Shown: positions 22,980 through 36,290, counted from the first letter of the stretch. The stretch is 64,000 bases of DNA from Xenia sp. Carnegie-2017 (GCF_021976095.1 NW_025813481.1:11897846-11961845), one strand, 5' to 3'. Program-made: numbers and translations. Notes: a model not told the origin generated them from the letters alone.

Positions 22980-25800
22980 CTGTTCCGTCCAAAGATTTGT
23001 GAGTATATTTCGAACAATCATAAAGTGGTGCCCAACGTGGGACCGGTAAGTAGGTGTACGACGGTTTTCTGGAGCAGCTTAATTCGAAAACCAAAGAAAT
23101 GTCAAAGGATAATATTGAACGACTTCGCGCCAAACGAGGCGGTTATCGTGGCGTGTGTACAAGGCTTGTAAAAGAAACACTCGAGCTTCTGGATGCCACT
23201 GAAGTAGACATCGAACGATGTAATGTCATCCCTGAACAACTTGAGAGTAAGATGAAGATCTTAGACGAAATAAACGACAAATTTATTGGGATATGTGATG
23301 TAACGGATATTGAACAAGAAATGGAAGAAGCAGCCGCCGTCTCGGATAAAATTCTATACACTAGACGTAAAATCTAAGCAGCAAGAAAACCGGAGATTTG
23401 TCAAGAAACTATAAAAAGAAGGCAAAGTCCTACACCACAAGTCGAACAGATTCCTTTAGTGGTAGAAACAGAAAGCACGAGTAACACAATGATAAGCAAC
23501 GATTAGAATAACCCGAACACGAATGCAGTTAATACGATCACGAATGCGGTCAATACAAACACGAATGCAGTCAATACGAACACGAATGCGGTCTATACGA
23601 ACACGAATGCTAGTGATACGATTACGAATGAAGTGATTAATAAGAATTCTACGACTTTGAATGCCCCTATAAGAACAACACCAGTGATAATGTTGGCAAA
23701 GCTTCCCAAACTTCAATTGCCAAAATTCAGTGGAAAGATCACAGAATGTAACGCCTTTTGGGACTTATACAATGCTACGATTCGCAGCAACGAGAGTATG
23801 TCTAAGGCAAACAATTACGTATTCTTATTACTTGAAGGTAGTGCAGCACGTTGGATAAAGGGACTTACCTTATCATCAGCAAATTATGACGCAGCAATTG
23901 CGATTCTGCAAGATACATTTGGTCGAACCCTACAGGTCATTGCTGCACATATATGGAGCAATTGAGATATGTTTTCGATCAAATAAGTGTTCAAGTGCGA
24001 GGACTTGATTCGCTTGGGGTATCTGCAAACCAGTACGGCAGTCTGCTAATACCAATTATTATGTCCAAACTACCGAGTGAAATAAGATTGCAGGTAGCAC
24101 GAAAAGCTACTAGTGATGTTTGGCAAATTGATAAGTTGCTCAAAACCATAAAGTTTGAATTGAGGCACGTGAAATGAGCGAGTCATTGCGTTCGATTGCA
24201 AAACACCAAGCTGGAACATTTGTAGTAACAAAAAATGATAAAGACGGTGCTTGTACCTTCAAGGTTAAATGCGTATACTGTCAAGGATCACATTATTCAG
24301 CATCTTGTGAAGAGGTAAAGGGAAGGGAAGCCCGAGTTAAAATTCTAAGGGACTCCAACCGTTGCTTTTTTGTCTGAATAAGGGACACCAAGCAAGCAAG
24401 TGTATCGTCACAAGAAAATGTCGACATTGTTAAGGGAGAGGTCAGGAGTGACCTCTCCAACCACAACAGCTGTCACACGAACTGTCAAGGGAAGTGTTCT
24501 TTTGCAGACGGCCAGAGCTCTCGTATCGAATCGATCAAAATCGGTTTCAGCGCAAATTCATTTTGACACTGGAAGCCAAAGGTCTTACATTCGAAGGTGA
24601 CTTCAAGGCCGGTTAAGGTTAAATTCAATTGGTAAGGAGACACTTCCATTAAATACCTTTAGCCAAAGCAAGAGTAAACGAGTAAGCTACGAAGTGTTCA
24701 AGGTGAGCATTGCAAACAAGAGTGGAGGTGAGGTAGTAGAGATTAATGCAATTGCATTTCCTACAATATGTGCACCACTTCCTACTAGGATACATATAGA
24801 CGAATATCCACATCTTCATGATTTAGAACTTGCATACTTTGATACTTCTGATGACAATGGTATCTGTGATTCAATCGATATCTTGATAGGAGCTGATCAT
24901 TATTGTGACGTAGTCACGAGAGATGTTGTACGAGGAGAAAATGGTCCAACAGCGATGAGCAGCAAATTGGGATGGCTTTTGTCTGGATGGTCATCACAAA
25001 AATCAGACGGACATACTGTGAACAGCATCATTTTAGCAGCCGATTGCCTTAATAATTCTACTCTGGTAACCGATGAGTGATTAATATCATTGAAGTGTTT
25101 CTGGGAATTTGAGAGCGTTGGCATTGACTCCTTTGACTCAGAGAACTCACCCGAGGAACAAGATTTTGTGCGAAATATTCGATTTACTCTAACACGCTAC
25201 GAAGTTGGTCTGCCATGGAAAGATGATCATGCGCAAATTGATGATGATTAAGAACTCTGTCATAATAGATTGAGATCATTGCATCAAAAACTGCTAAAGG
25301 ATCCACAAAATCTTGATAAATGTAATAATGGTATTTCTGAACAATTGTCAGCAGGAATAGTCGAAAGGGTTCAGGCATCTGATAAGGATCGTTGTAAAAT
25401 TCACTATCTTCCCCATCATTGTGTCATACCAAAGGATAAGGTTACTACGAAGCTACGCGTTGTATATGATGGATCTGCTACGACGAACTTGCGTAACTTT
25501 TCACTAAACGATTGCTTACTGACCGGGCCGAATATCATTCCACAAATCTTTGCTTTGCTCGTCAAATTTCGACAAAACAAGATTGGGCTAGTTGCTGACA
25601 TTGAGAAAGCATTCTTAATTATTGTAATTGATAAGGAAGATAGAGACGTGCTTCGTTTTTTTTCTGGGTAAGGGATGATAGGGATCTTCATTCAGAAGTA
25701 TTTAAGCTAAGGTTTTGTCGATTGGTTTTTGGTGTACGACCTTCGCCAGCAATTCTAAGAAACTCAGTCAATAAAGGATATAACAACTCGACTGCAGCAC
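22980..25800 (+). mobile_element. BEL/Pao LTR retrotransposon fossil, broken and incomplete
   Basis: A leader with a primer-binding-like TGGTGCCCAACGTGGGACC (about 23028) is followed by a Gag region with the DUF1759-type KLQLPKFSGK motif (about 23700), a DUF1758-type aspartic protease with FDTGSQRSYIRR (about 24565), and the start of a BEL-type reverse transcriptase (about 25270-25790). The remaining RT, RNase H, integrase and 3' LTR are absent. The 5' LTR could not be delimited. The coding part is broken in roughly five to ten places, so it is an inactive fossil of moderate age. A short AATACGAACACGAATGCGGT-type tandem repeat lies at 23515-23635. Confidence 0.8.
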
Positions 25801-27560
25801 AATATATATATATACGTTAATTATTTCAGCTTGGACTGAGAGGTCCAAACTAAAAACATATTTGTTAAGTACGAACCGATATTAACGGTAAATAACATTA
25901 TTTTTTAAAAAAAAGCAATTCACTTTGTGAAATGGCCGATATGTGGCTTGTTTATGTTGAAATGGGATTGTTTTAATTAATTAAATTAAATTAATTAAAA
26001 CAATTAATTAATTAAAACAATTAAGTAATTAAAACAATTAATTTGTTCTGCATAGTAAAGCCATTCTCGCTATGATAACTACCATCTGGGAACATTTTGC
26101 CTTTTCCTTGAAAAATTTATATGGCTTCTAAATCAGTTTTTAACAATTAAAATTTTACTTTGTGTGAAATATATGGCCAAAGAAAAGCACTTTTGGACAA
26201 CGGTCAAGATATACTGCAAAAAGCTGCTAGCTTCCACAGCAAATTGGATTGCAGGAAGTTAAAAAATATCACTTTGCATGCATGAAAATCAAAGAGCTAG
26301 CTAGTTTCACAAGCCAATAATAATTTTATTGCTTCTGCGCATTAATTTACACTTTAACTTGTAAATAGTTAAGTTAAACTTAGAGAAACGGAGAGAGGGT
26401 AGGAAGAACTTTGTAAAGAAATACAAAAGTACGGGGGGAAGTTTTTTTCTATTTAGGTTTATTTACTCGGAACAGTTCACGTGCTAAAGTAATGAAGTTC
26501 AATATATAGTTAATTACCGACGCTGCAAGGGCAAACTGGCAGTTTGGTAAAATTTCTATTCAGCTCACATGCTCAAAGGGTGATTTGCGTGCACAGAATG
26601 TGGTATCATAGGTACTGCGCAAACATTACCAAATCATTCTGGAGTTGGCCGTAGTCATGTGAAGTTTCACAAAACTTTCAACCTTCCCCCCCCCCCTTTC
26701 TCACCTTGACGGTGCATTTTATCACCTCACCTCACCATTTCTTTTCTATTCATAAAAACTTTATTTGTAAAGTATTTTGTTTGAATTGTGTAAAACCTTT
26801 CCTGGAATTTACTTTGTATTTGTACTTTTATGTTATTAAACTGGCATGTGCTTTGACACATTGCCAATCTTTTTCAAAGAAGAGTCTTTATATTAATTCA
26901 AAGAAAACAGAGCTCATCGGCCTCAAAACCTCCTCTAGATCCCGATTTAAGTCTAAGCAATTAAAAATATATTGGTAGTTTATAGCTATCCAGAGCTACG
27001 GAGGCTTCACAAAATTGATTCAAGAGGAAAAAAGTCACTTTTGTCACAGTGTTATGATAACGTGGAGGCGTTGTCTGCTTAAAGAACCAAAATTTGATAT
27101 TTAAGTTTGTGTGAATAAGACAATGTTTAATACATAAACACACATAAAGAGCATCATGAATGATCTTGCAGGTGTCAAAACTAATCATATCACACTTTAC
27201 TTGTTTGTAATTACATTTGAATACATTTAAAAACAGATGCATTGTTTACAAAAATCTCAAGAAAACTGAGAAATATGTTGCTTATAATTGCTCTCAGAAT
27301 CATTGATTAAAGAAGCGCTTGTTCACGTGTTTATTCGGTTTAGAATTTAAGATGCTTTGATTCATTATGACATCTTATTAGCTACCCTTCAATATTATAA
27401 TGACGTATTCCAAGATGAAAAATAATTTCTGAACAATGGGGAAGTTTGTTCAACGAAGCATAATAGAAATTATGTTCTAGGATTTGATAATTGTAAAAGC
27501 CGGGAAAACTGTTGTATTGCGCAAATAATGTTAATAGTATCTCGAATCATTTAGAGAAAT
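25801..27560. other. Intergenic with AT-rich simple repeats
   Basis: 25970-26045 is a TTAATTAA/AAACAATTAATT simple repeat, and a C-run sits at 26686-26697. No gene is recognised; the frames here lack any family signature. Confidence 0.4.
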
Positions 27561-27654
27561 ATTTAGATATACATACTTTTATCGAGGCTTTCCCAATATG
27601 TTGCTTAAGTGGAATGTATGATTGGTCTTTGTGTCACAGGGACGACTCTCACTT

Positions 27655-27756
27655 AACACTGATGGTGGAGGCGTCACTATTTCTTGAATTATAAAAAGTT
27701 CTTGCCGAACAAACATTGCGTCGATTACTCAATGCAACAGCGTAACTCATAAACGC
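27655..27756 (-). pseudogene. Relic of the 3' end of the 7TM gene
   Basis: On the minus strand it reads MSYAVALSNRRN and SARTFYNS..., matching the last 35 residues of the intact gene at 28011-29021 (MSYAVASSYRHN, SARTFYNT). The homologous block extends about 100 bases further into 3' flanking DNA (27560-27655 against 27920-28020). It is the truncated remainder of a tandem duplication. Confidence 0.75.
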
Positions 27757-28010
27757 AATTCGATCATCGTGTTGATAAATGAAATTAAAAATAACTGCTA
27801 TACTCTTTCTAGAGAGACCTGTACATGCATGTTATTGGAACAACTCAAACGTTGAAACCTAAATATACATTAGATTTGAAATATGTATTAGAACAGAGAT
27901 ATAGATTAGAGATATATTTACACATATATACTTTTATAAAGGCTTCCCCAATATGGTGCTGAAGTGAAATATGTTATTTGTCATTGAGTAACAGAAAAGA
28001 TTCAAATATG

Positions 28011-29021
28011 TTAAGCAACACTGATTGTGGTAGCGTAACTACCTTTTGTGTTATAAAAAGTTCTTGCCGAACGGGCATTGTGTCGATAACTCGATGCAAC
28101 GGCGTAACTCATTGTTGCAGCTAAGCAGAACTCAAAAATTCTCAAAAATATGTTTACGAAGAGCCATGTCCAGGGATCTGGAAAAAATGCTTCGCCACTG
28201 ACAGATCTAATCATTAGAACTATTGTGTAAATGTAGAACAGAGCAGAGAGCACACCAAATACGGCAGTCAAGAGGGTAATCCTTAAGATTTTGTTCCTTG
28301 CCGTTAGATTATTTGGTGTTACGCGCTGGTGAGCTTTGGAGTCGTCAAATTGATGAAGCGATTTCTGAATTGTTCTCTCTTTTTTTACCACACGCCTTCC
28401 ACTGATGAGTAAGCAAAGAGCGGTGGCTAAACATCCAACAAAGTAATAAAGGGCACAAAAAACCAACAAAACTTCCACGCCTTTGACATATCTTGTGAGA
28501 AATTCGACGGTAATTACCGCAAGAAAATGCAGAACAAGAATTATAGTGACCACTCTACTTCCAATTGGATTTTTCTTCATAACCTGAACTTTGCTGAGTA
28601 ACATAAAAATCTTGTACATAAATGTGAACCCAGAAAAAAGACAAGGATAGCCAAGGGCAAACAGCAAGCGAGGCACAATGTACGGAACGCGTTTTGGTGT
28701 GTTGCTCATGATATCGTAAGGCGAAATACTTAAAGACAGCGTTCTGGTCAATCCGAGTAATATGACAAGAACTTGTACAATACTGATGTAGTTCTTCCTC
28801 GTCGTGCTCTTCAGGCGGAATGTCTTGTACAACTGATAGCCATTATACAATGCTAAAAGACTAAAACATACTGAAAACGTTATCCAGTGAACTTTGAATA
28901 AAATCCACCACACATCGCCGACGGAGTCGAGATCGATTCTTGGCTCTGCATTGGGGTAGGGTACATCATCGTCTATTTCACCTGAACTATTACCGTCAGA
29001 ATGACTCTTCGGATAAACCAT
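28011..29021 (-). CDS. Seven-transmembrane protein, PRRT3/4-like (tentative)
   Basis: Intronless frame of 336 residues with an ATG start at 29021. The N-terminus (1-35) is acidic and polar with no signal peptide. Seven hydrophobic segments lie at about 41-63, 78-97, 111-135, 154-174, 178-203, 248-272 and 283-309. Motifs shared with the paralog at 31913 include LYNGYQLYK, LFALGYPCLFSGF, KIFMLLSK, VLLVFCALYY and EFCLAATMSYAV. This layout resembles the 7TM domain of proline-rich transmembrane proteins PRRT3/PRRT4, whose biochemical role is poorly known; the assignment is from memory of the family. A plasma- or endomembrane location is inferred. It is head-to-head with its paralog. Confidence 0.85.
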   Translation of the reverse strand: MVYPKSHSDGNSSGEIDDDVPYPNAEPRIDLDSVGDVWWILFKVHWITFSVCFSLLALYNGYQLYKTFRLKSTTRKNYISIVQVLVILLGLTRTLSLSISPYDIMSNTPKRVPYIVPRLLFALGYPCLFSGFTFMYKIFMLLSKVQVMKKNPIGSRVVTIILVLHFLAVITVEFLTRYVKGVEVLLVFCALYYFVGCLATALCLLISGRRVVKKERTIQKSLHQFDDSKAHQRVTPNNLTARNKILRITLLTAVFGVLSALFYIYTIVLMIRSVSGEAFFPDPWTWLFVNIFLRIFEFCLAATMSYAVASSYRHNARSARTFYNTKGSYATTISVA

Positions 29022-31912
29022 TTTATCATTCGGCTAAAACTTGCCGGCTCTCATCAACTATCATTCCAAAACAGCTGGTCACAAGAATGCAGCGTCAAAT
29101 TTTCGGCGTTCCATGTTATGTCGCAAATGCAGGCAAAAGCGAATTTAATAACACCGACATGGAATTACAATTTGAAAAAAATTTTCACCTCCCATTGAGT
29201 TGCATTATTGCAACGGTATGCATGTTTGTCGAATTCGCTTTTATATCTGACGAAAACGGAAAAACTAGACAATATAACGACCAATTTATTACAAACACAG
29301 AAGTACAAAGAGCTCTTGTATTACGAAAGTGTCAAGAGATCAGTCTTTATGAGACTAGAGACTTCATTTGGTATTTACTGTAAGAATAACAATTACAACG
29401 TTACTGACAAACTACATCGACGCGTTAATATTGAAAGAGCCTGTTAAATGCTAATGGTAATAAAGAAAGAAGATTGCTTGTGTCTGAAACAGCTTCTCTT
29501 GTCACCAAACAAATAAACGTTGTGACGCGCGTGGGGAGAGTTAAGTGGGTTGGACATTCTCTTTAAAAAGTGGACAATAGTCGGAACAAAATGTTTTTTA
29601 TAAAATTCAAATGTTGTCAAGACGCAAGTTAACATGATCTTTTCCGACAGACGCAATAATCCTTTGCGCAGTCTCGAGAGTTTGTTTGCAACGTTATTGA
29701 CTTGCTTAGATTTAACTACAGGCGTAGATGTTTTGATTAAAACGATATCATAAACACACTAAATATGTTCAAGTTAACTTTACAATAAGACAAATTTTTA
29801 AATCAACGAATTCATTCTGCGTGGTTTGATTAAATAAAGAAAAAAGCATTATCTTTGCTAATAAAAGTGAAAAAGCACTCTTTTTAAAAGGGGGAAATAA
29901 CATTGCCTACAATACGTATGTGTCGTTAGCATAAGTTATGACATAACTGTAGCAGATGTTGGCCAGATATATTTCTCCCACTCTGAAAATATTTTTTATT
30001 TTTCACTCACAAATACCAATTTCGTTCCATCATACATAAATCTAAATACTTGGACATAGAAAACTTGATATTGTGAATCGAGTAAAATTTACGAGGCACG
30101 ACTAAACCTCTCGATTGATTCGCCACCGTGAATCACGTGTATCGTTACTAACAGCCATATTGATTGTTTCAACGACCGAGTCCGGAGTTGATCGTTGAAA
30201 TAAGTATATTTTTACATAGGCATACATCGAAGTATAAAACTAACAGTAATTGTTTGCATTCTAATTCAAATCTTTACAAAAAATTCTTTATATATAGCAT
30301 ATACGCTTTGCACAGACAGACATTTGCATGTTATATAACTAAACGCGCTGCGGAAGGAAAATCATCAGCTAGACAAGATGTTATGTGTCCTTATCAAGAA
30401 ATATTGCACAACTTTATTAAATAATCCTACGCAAGAAGACATGTTTTTATTGAGTTTTCTTATCAGAGAGGTTGGGGGTTACGGCAAACGAAATTTAGAT
30501 CAATAAAAGTTCCAATTGTGATACCATTGTAAATGAAATAGAATTGCATGAGAGCACACAAGATAAGTAACACAAAATGCCGTATCAAATTTGTGCTTTA
30601 AAAACTACTACAATCAAACAATAAAAATATAAAGTGATTTAGGTCTTTTTGAAATGCTATGAATGATAAATGATTAACTATTATCATAACAATAGGTCTT
30701 GTGTATCCAATCACAACGCGCGTTTTATATCGAGATGCAAATAAATGAAATTTGACTGGTGAACGATATTAATTGTGGCATGAAAATCTTATGGAAGAAA
30801 ATAAAGAAACGAAAATACTTTACATAATGTTTTGCACGCAATTCGAGAAATAGTCTTGCAGCAATATAGTTTTTATCTGGACATTTCGTGCGAATTCGAC
30901 TGAGCCCCGGATCGGCTAAATGAATCAGCAGCTTTGTTGGCAGACATTTTAGTTTAGCCATGATCGAGTTTATTTTTTCCCGCATAAAAATCATCATAAG
31001 TAGAAATACAACAGATTTTGCTTTCCATGCAATGTACAGCTATCAAAGAAACTCATTTACAATTAGTTCTCTATAGTTGTGACGTCTTGGCCCTCATTAG
31101 GTCTTATGTGTCGCTATACTCGCTTTGAATTGTTTCCAAACGTTCCTAATGAGCTCATTTAAAGTGATTATTTCTCCACATACGACTTTTTTGCGCAATT
31201 TAGTTGGCAATGAAATCGATTTTTATGTTGCTTGTCTGGTAATAACTGATGAACTTGTTTTTGCGGAGCAGGTGCAGCAGAGACAACAAAGTTTTCCGTT
31301 TCAATACCGAATACTATGAAGCGCATGAACAGGCTCCGATGGCGAGCATGTTTACTTATTCTTTGCAAAGGCATTTAAAATATAAACCACAATCGCATAT
31401 GGCAAATGTAACAAGTCGAAGTTTTATATATTACCATGCAAGACTGCTTAGGATGATGGGATTTCAGAATAAATACGATTTCAGGGAATCGATATTTTCT
31501 TCTCAAAACATTTGACGTTTTCTACGTCTACAATAATGAAAAGAACTAATAAGCCAGACCATAAGCTCTTTCTCAGTGTTAATTTTTATTAACACCTAGA
31601 GCTCGAGCATCGTCCTACGCTGCTGACTGCGCATGCCCTTACCACAAACGACTAGTGTATGTGTCATTAGTATTTCCGAGGTTATCATTGTGTTTTAAAA
31701 CGAGCTGTGTAGTTGAACAATATAGTTAAATTTATAACAAGTGAAAGTAATTAAACAAATAAATATATAAACATCACTTACATGTGCTCTTCACAGCAAG
31801 CAGCTAATCACTCCCGCTACGCTGATATAAAATCGAGCGCGTACCTAATGAAAAAATTCAGCTGCACAATCGAGAAGATTCTGTGCATTATTATAGCAAT
31901 ATTTTCCATAAA
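29022..31912. other. Shared divergent upstream region of the two 7TM genes
   Basis: 2.9 kb between two divergently transcribed paralogs, so it must hold both promoters. I could not identify clear core elements. AATAAA words and short frames occur, but no repeat or RNA gene is recognised. Confidence 0.4.
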
Positions 31913-32950
31913 ATGACGAACGAGGTAATGAAAAATGAAACGGAGACAAGCCCCGAACACGAACCGGAACCGAACTACGAGCCAAATCCCGAACTGGCAG
32001 CACCAGAAACGACAGCGGACAATGGCGTATTTGTAGAGCCGCAAGTCGACTTGGCTTCAGTGAGCGGGATTTGGAAGATTGCATTTAAAACACACTGGAT
32101 ATTTTTTTCCACTTGCTTTGGCGCTCTGTTTCTTTACAACGCGTACCAGTTATACAAGGTATATCGAATGAGGAACATGCCAAATCGACGCTACGCAGCA
32201 ACAGTTCAAATTCTCGTGAACGTTCTTGCATTAACTAGGTTATTAGCTTTGAGCATTGCGCCTTACGAGCTCGTAAACAATCCACCAGAACGCATTCCAG
32301 TCGTCGTTACTCGGCTACTTTTTTCATTTGGATACCCATGCCTTTTTTCTGGCTTTGTATTTGTCCACAAGATTTTCATGCTTCTCAGCAAATTCCAGGT
32401 GATGGCGACGAATGCTATTGGCATTAAACTAATAGCACTCGTTCTTGCTGTCCATTATGTTGCTGTCGTAGCTTCGGAGTTAGCGACCACCTACATGAAA
32501 GGCGCAAGGTTTTTGCTAGTATTTTGTGCACTTTACTATATGATTGGCTGTTTGGGAATATCCGCAAGCTTGTTGTTCAGTGGAAGAAGAGTTGTGCAAA
32601 AAATGCTAAAGATCGAAGCAAATCTTGTCAAGTTTCAAAACAACAACAACACGGAAGTGATGGATAAAACAAATCAGAAACGAGCTAATGCAAGTGCGAA
32701 AGTCATTCGAATCACACTTCTTGCCGCAGTTTTCGGCGTTTTATGTGCACTCCTCTACATTTATACACTGCTTGTGATAATTCGTGGTTTATCCAACAAG
32801 AGCTTCGCACCCAATGCCTGGACCTGGTTAGTTGTGAATACTTTTCTGAGGTTGTTCGAATTATGTTTGGCAGCAACGATGAGTTACGCCGTTGGGTCGA
32901 TTTATCAACGAAGTAGTCTGAACAGGGTACAGCCTTCTCAAAACAGCTAA
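31913..32950 (+). CDS. Seven-transmembrane protein, PRRT3/4-like paralog (tentative)
   Basis: Intronless 345-residue frame. The first ATG in frame is at 31913; the open frame extends upstream only through non-ATG codons. An N-terminal Glu/Pro-rich tail (PEHEPEPNYEPNPE) precedes seven membrane segments of the same spacing as in the minus-strand paralog. Shared motifs include LYNAYQLYKV, LLFSFGYPCLFSGF, KIFMLLSKFQVM, LLVFCALYYMIGCLG and ELCLAATMSYAVGS. The third inner loop (about 215-250) differs most and is hydrophilic. Paralogy and divergent arrangement indicate an inverted gene duplication. Function unknown. Confidence 0.87.
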   Translation: MTNEVMKNETETSPEHEPEPNYEPNPELAAPETTADNGVFVEPQVDLASVSGIWKIAFKTHWIFFSTCFGALFLYNAYQLYKVYRMRNMPNRRYAATVQILVNVLALTRLLALSIAPYELVNNPPERIPVVVTRLLFSFGYPCLFSGFVFVHKIFMLLSKFQVMATNAIGIKLIALVLAVHYVAVVASELATTYMKGARFLLVFCALYYMIGCLGISASLLFSGRRVVQKMLKIEANLVKFQNNNNTEVMDKTNQKRANASAKVIRITLLAAVFGVLCALLYIYTLLVIIRGLSNKSFAPNAWTWLVVNTFLRLFELCLAATMSYAVGSIYQRSSLNRVQPSQNS

Positions 32951-33513
32951 GTGTCACGAACTGGACACACATAATAAAAACTATAATTTAAGACTACTAC
33001 AGTGTATATATATCATATTCTATTAAGCTCTATAAATCTAATAGAAGTCCTTGCTTCCCCAGTTTAAGCAGCAGTTATATATATTGCAGTGCAACACTAC
33101 ACCAAATGCCGTTGTAACAATGATAGAACGACAACAGCGTTATGAAAACATAAAATGTGCCAGTAAACTAAAAGCAACTTATTGTCTCTGAGATATGAAA
33201 ATCAAAAAGCAATTGCGTCCTTATATTCTTATTTTATTTACAACTTTATAACCACATATAGAATGTTAAAGCTACATACTACCCATACATTGCTTGTAAG
33301 GATGAGGTACAAATATTCAAGATGAATAGTTTTTTTTGAATGCGACTTTTTCTAGCAGAAATCCATGATACTAATGAATGTTACTCGTCATCAAATGAAT
33401 GTCACTTTTCCGCAATTGTTTTCGTGTAAAAAAAAGGTTAATTAGTAATAATTGTTGATGGAATTGTTCTTTGATATCTCCTCTTGATTATTACTGAATG
33501 GAAAAATTGAGAA

Positions 33514-33975
33514 AATAAAAGATGTTTACTGTGTTTGCACAGGCCTATGAAAACCAAAGAGACCTTTGGAAGAACTCAAGAACAGATCAGTGCATACCCG
33601 AGACCGAAGATCGATAGGTTATAGGGCATCTTGTATTGTACATTGCTAATAATTTCATTACATTTTGTGACTATAGTTTATATGCATCTTGTTTTGTACA
33701 TTGCTAATAATTTCATTACATTGTGTGACTATAGTTTATATGCATAAGCCTGCGCAAACACAGTAAACACTTATTTCTCATATGAAGCAACACTAATGCA
33801 AAACAGATAAAATGAAGACAAACGTTTTATTTTTTCTCTAACATGCATTCATAATTGATTTGCAAACTCTCTTCGATTGATTTAATTGATTGCATAAACT
33901 CAGATCGGTTTGCATCAGAGTTCGCAAAGGCCAATGCATACTTAGCAATAGATCAATCGTGCTCGAGTTGTACTG
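33514..33975 (+). repeat. Dispersed fold-back repeat, copy 2
   Basis: Starts AAAAGATGTTTACTGTGTTTGCACAGG. An inverted end lies at 33740-33765 (GCATAAGCCTGCGCAAAC, CAGTAAACA), followed by a tail with ATTGATTTGCAAACTC and GATCGGTTTGCA. The interior also has a direct duplication: a TTGTACATTGCTAATAATTT block at 33635 and again at 33695. Same family as 588-1225 and 54983-55350. Confidence 0.6.
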
Positions 33976-35820
33976 CTGTTATTTTAAAATATTCTGATAA
34001 TGAGTGCGAAAGCCCAGTGATTGGAATTGAAAGAGCCATCAAATTCAATGATATATTAAGGGGCTGTGTTTTAACAATTTCAGCGCAGGTTGAGTTGTTA
34101 CCACGCTGAATTTTTTTTATGGTCAATATTTTCCTGGTCTAACGGGTGGGCCGAAATTCACAGCGGACATGTCAATGCTTTTGAAGAAAGAGCACTTTTT
34201 ATAATCAACCACAGGCCTCGATTCGGCGTTAAGGTTTCTTCATTGTTGTGATTTGCTATAGGTATATTCAACAGGCGCCATTTAAAGAAAGAAAAATAAA
34301 ATTATTGAACACTGATATAAGTAAACACATAAACGATCTCTTTCACACATCCTACTCATGCACTGCATGACGAAATATGTTTTGATGGATGCTCCGTTAT
34401 AAAAGCAATTTAATGCTTTGTTTTACGTTGTTTTCTTAATTGATGGGGCAAAAATTTGAAACAGGGTAAAGTTTATAGCTACGATGTTCGCGTGATTGCC
34501 TGAGTTCATGGGTGACTTGTTTTGTGCTAATTGAAAGCTCACTCCACAGTGATAAAATTTGATGAAAAATTGGTGCTTCAGCTTCGGAGGTTGTTGTAAG
34601 ATAACTCATGGTTATCTGTTTATAACCATGAGTTGTCTTTGAATAACCATGAATATGTTCTATTCCTTTATAATTTTCCGGTAGTTTTCATGAGAAACCA
34701 AAAACAACTTAAAGGAATGCCCTCATCGTGTGGAATGTACTCAAAGAAGCCATTTAATCCGCCATACAAATGCCATCGTGCGATCGCAATCATGCATAAC
34801 AAGAACAATGTCGTCTCTTACACAATTACCATGTTTATCATTTTACGTGGTGCAGGAGCTTAAATATCGTGTGACTTTTATTCATTACATTATTTGTTCG
34901 TTGTTATCAAAATTTACAAAATATGGCCTTCCACAAAAAATACATTCTTATAGGTCAAAACACTTGGCTTAAATGCATTTAAACTGTGCAAAGTAAACAT
35001 TACCACTCGTTTCGCTTGTTCTAAATGAGTGTTGGCCAGAGCTCTAAAAGATAGAATGCAGGATTTAGCCATCTCAGGTTGCTATCTCAACTACCTAGTG
35101 GATGATAGTAATGGATACTATAGATACTGGCAAAACGTTGGGGTGATTAGGGTAATTTTTGTGATTTTTTTAACTCTTCGCCATTTCTTTATTTCTCACT
35201 TTAAAATTTGCAATACAATAAAAAATTGAAATCCTTATTAATCATAAGCAATATACCACGCTATTATGAAAAGCTTACGCGAGAGCAAGTTGTCATTCTC
35301 GAAAGTCCTTTTGAATAAGGCATGAAATCAACAACATGCTCACAAATGATGGAAAGGAAAGAGCTGCTGAGGAAACCTTGGTGCATGTCGAGAGTATAAA
35401 GGTGTAGTAACTTTTATAAGATCCGTTATATTATGTGGAAATAGTTGCTACAGTTTCGGCTCTTTCATTAAGTAATTTTTCTAGTCATAATTTCACAATG
35501 TTATGAACCAAAACCATATAATAGCACAAACTAGGCGATGCTCATAGCAGCTCTAGATGATGCTATAATTTATAGCCCATTTTACAATGAATGATAAATA
35601 GTTGTGTGTAAAATTGTTCGCTGCAATCAGTTTACTGCTTGTGCCCAGATGTGTTAACGTATTTGTTGTACTAAGAAATATTTAATAGCACGATACTTTC
35701 TACTTGATAGAGCAAGTCCAACGTTTTCGCCATGGGCTTATTACAGCTAAGGGACATCTTCATTTAGTATCAAAAGAAAATGTCGGGTCACTCCATACGA
35801 TTTACTTCATGTTACATAGC
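33976..35820. other. Intergenic with one hairpin
   Basis: No gene is recognised. A near-perfect hairpin lies at 34601-34636 (ATAACTCATGGTTAT against ATAACCATGAGTTGT, with a 6-base loop), and a third ATAACCATGA copy at 34642. Elsewhere only unsupported short frames. Confidence 0.45.
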
Positions 35821-35834
35821 AACATATTCTTGTT

Positions 35835-36290
35835 CCTCGTGATGTGTGCAACGTTACATTCCGTGCCGTCTTCTCTCCGCAAAGAGAAAGGAGGAAAAAT
35901 GAGGAGTGAAGGGTGTAAGTCTCTAAAATACCACGTTGTACACTCAACCTTCTAATAAGCTGAAAATACACAGTATACGAAACTGTGTTATATGTTAACG
36001 ACTGCCAAAGAGTCTTCTAAAAAGACACAAAAATTGCTTTTTTTATGCATGTATACCTATTGGAATTTGGAATTTAGCATGCTTTTCTTAAATCAAAAAA
36101 ATATACTTTACGACTTCGCAAAATGAATCCGCATTTTTTCAATACCAACAAAAAGCGTCGATGAACCTTCAAGAATGAACACCACAGTGGCATCTTTCTC
36201 TCGGGGGTTTTTTTATGGGTTTGAAAATTAATACGATTGAACGCTAATATTGGGTATGCAAAAGGCACTTAGCTGTTCAAGTCACTTATT
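35835..36290 (+). repeat. Diverged direct repeat, copy 1
   Basis: Matches 37525-37960 in the same orientation. Shared words include GTCTTCTCTCCGC, GCCAAAGAGTCTTCT, CCAACAAAAAGC and GCACTTAGCT. Roughly 450 bases with small indels; non-coding. Confidence 0.6.
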
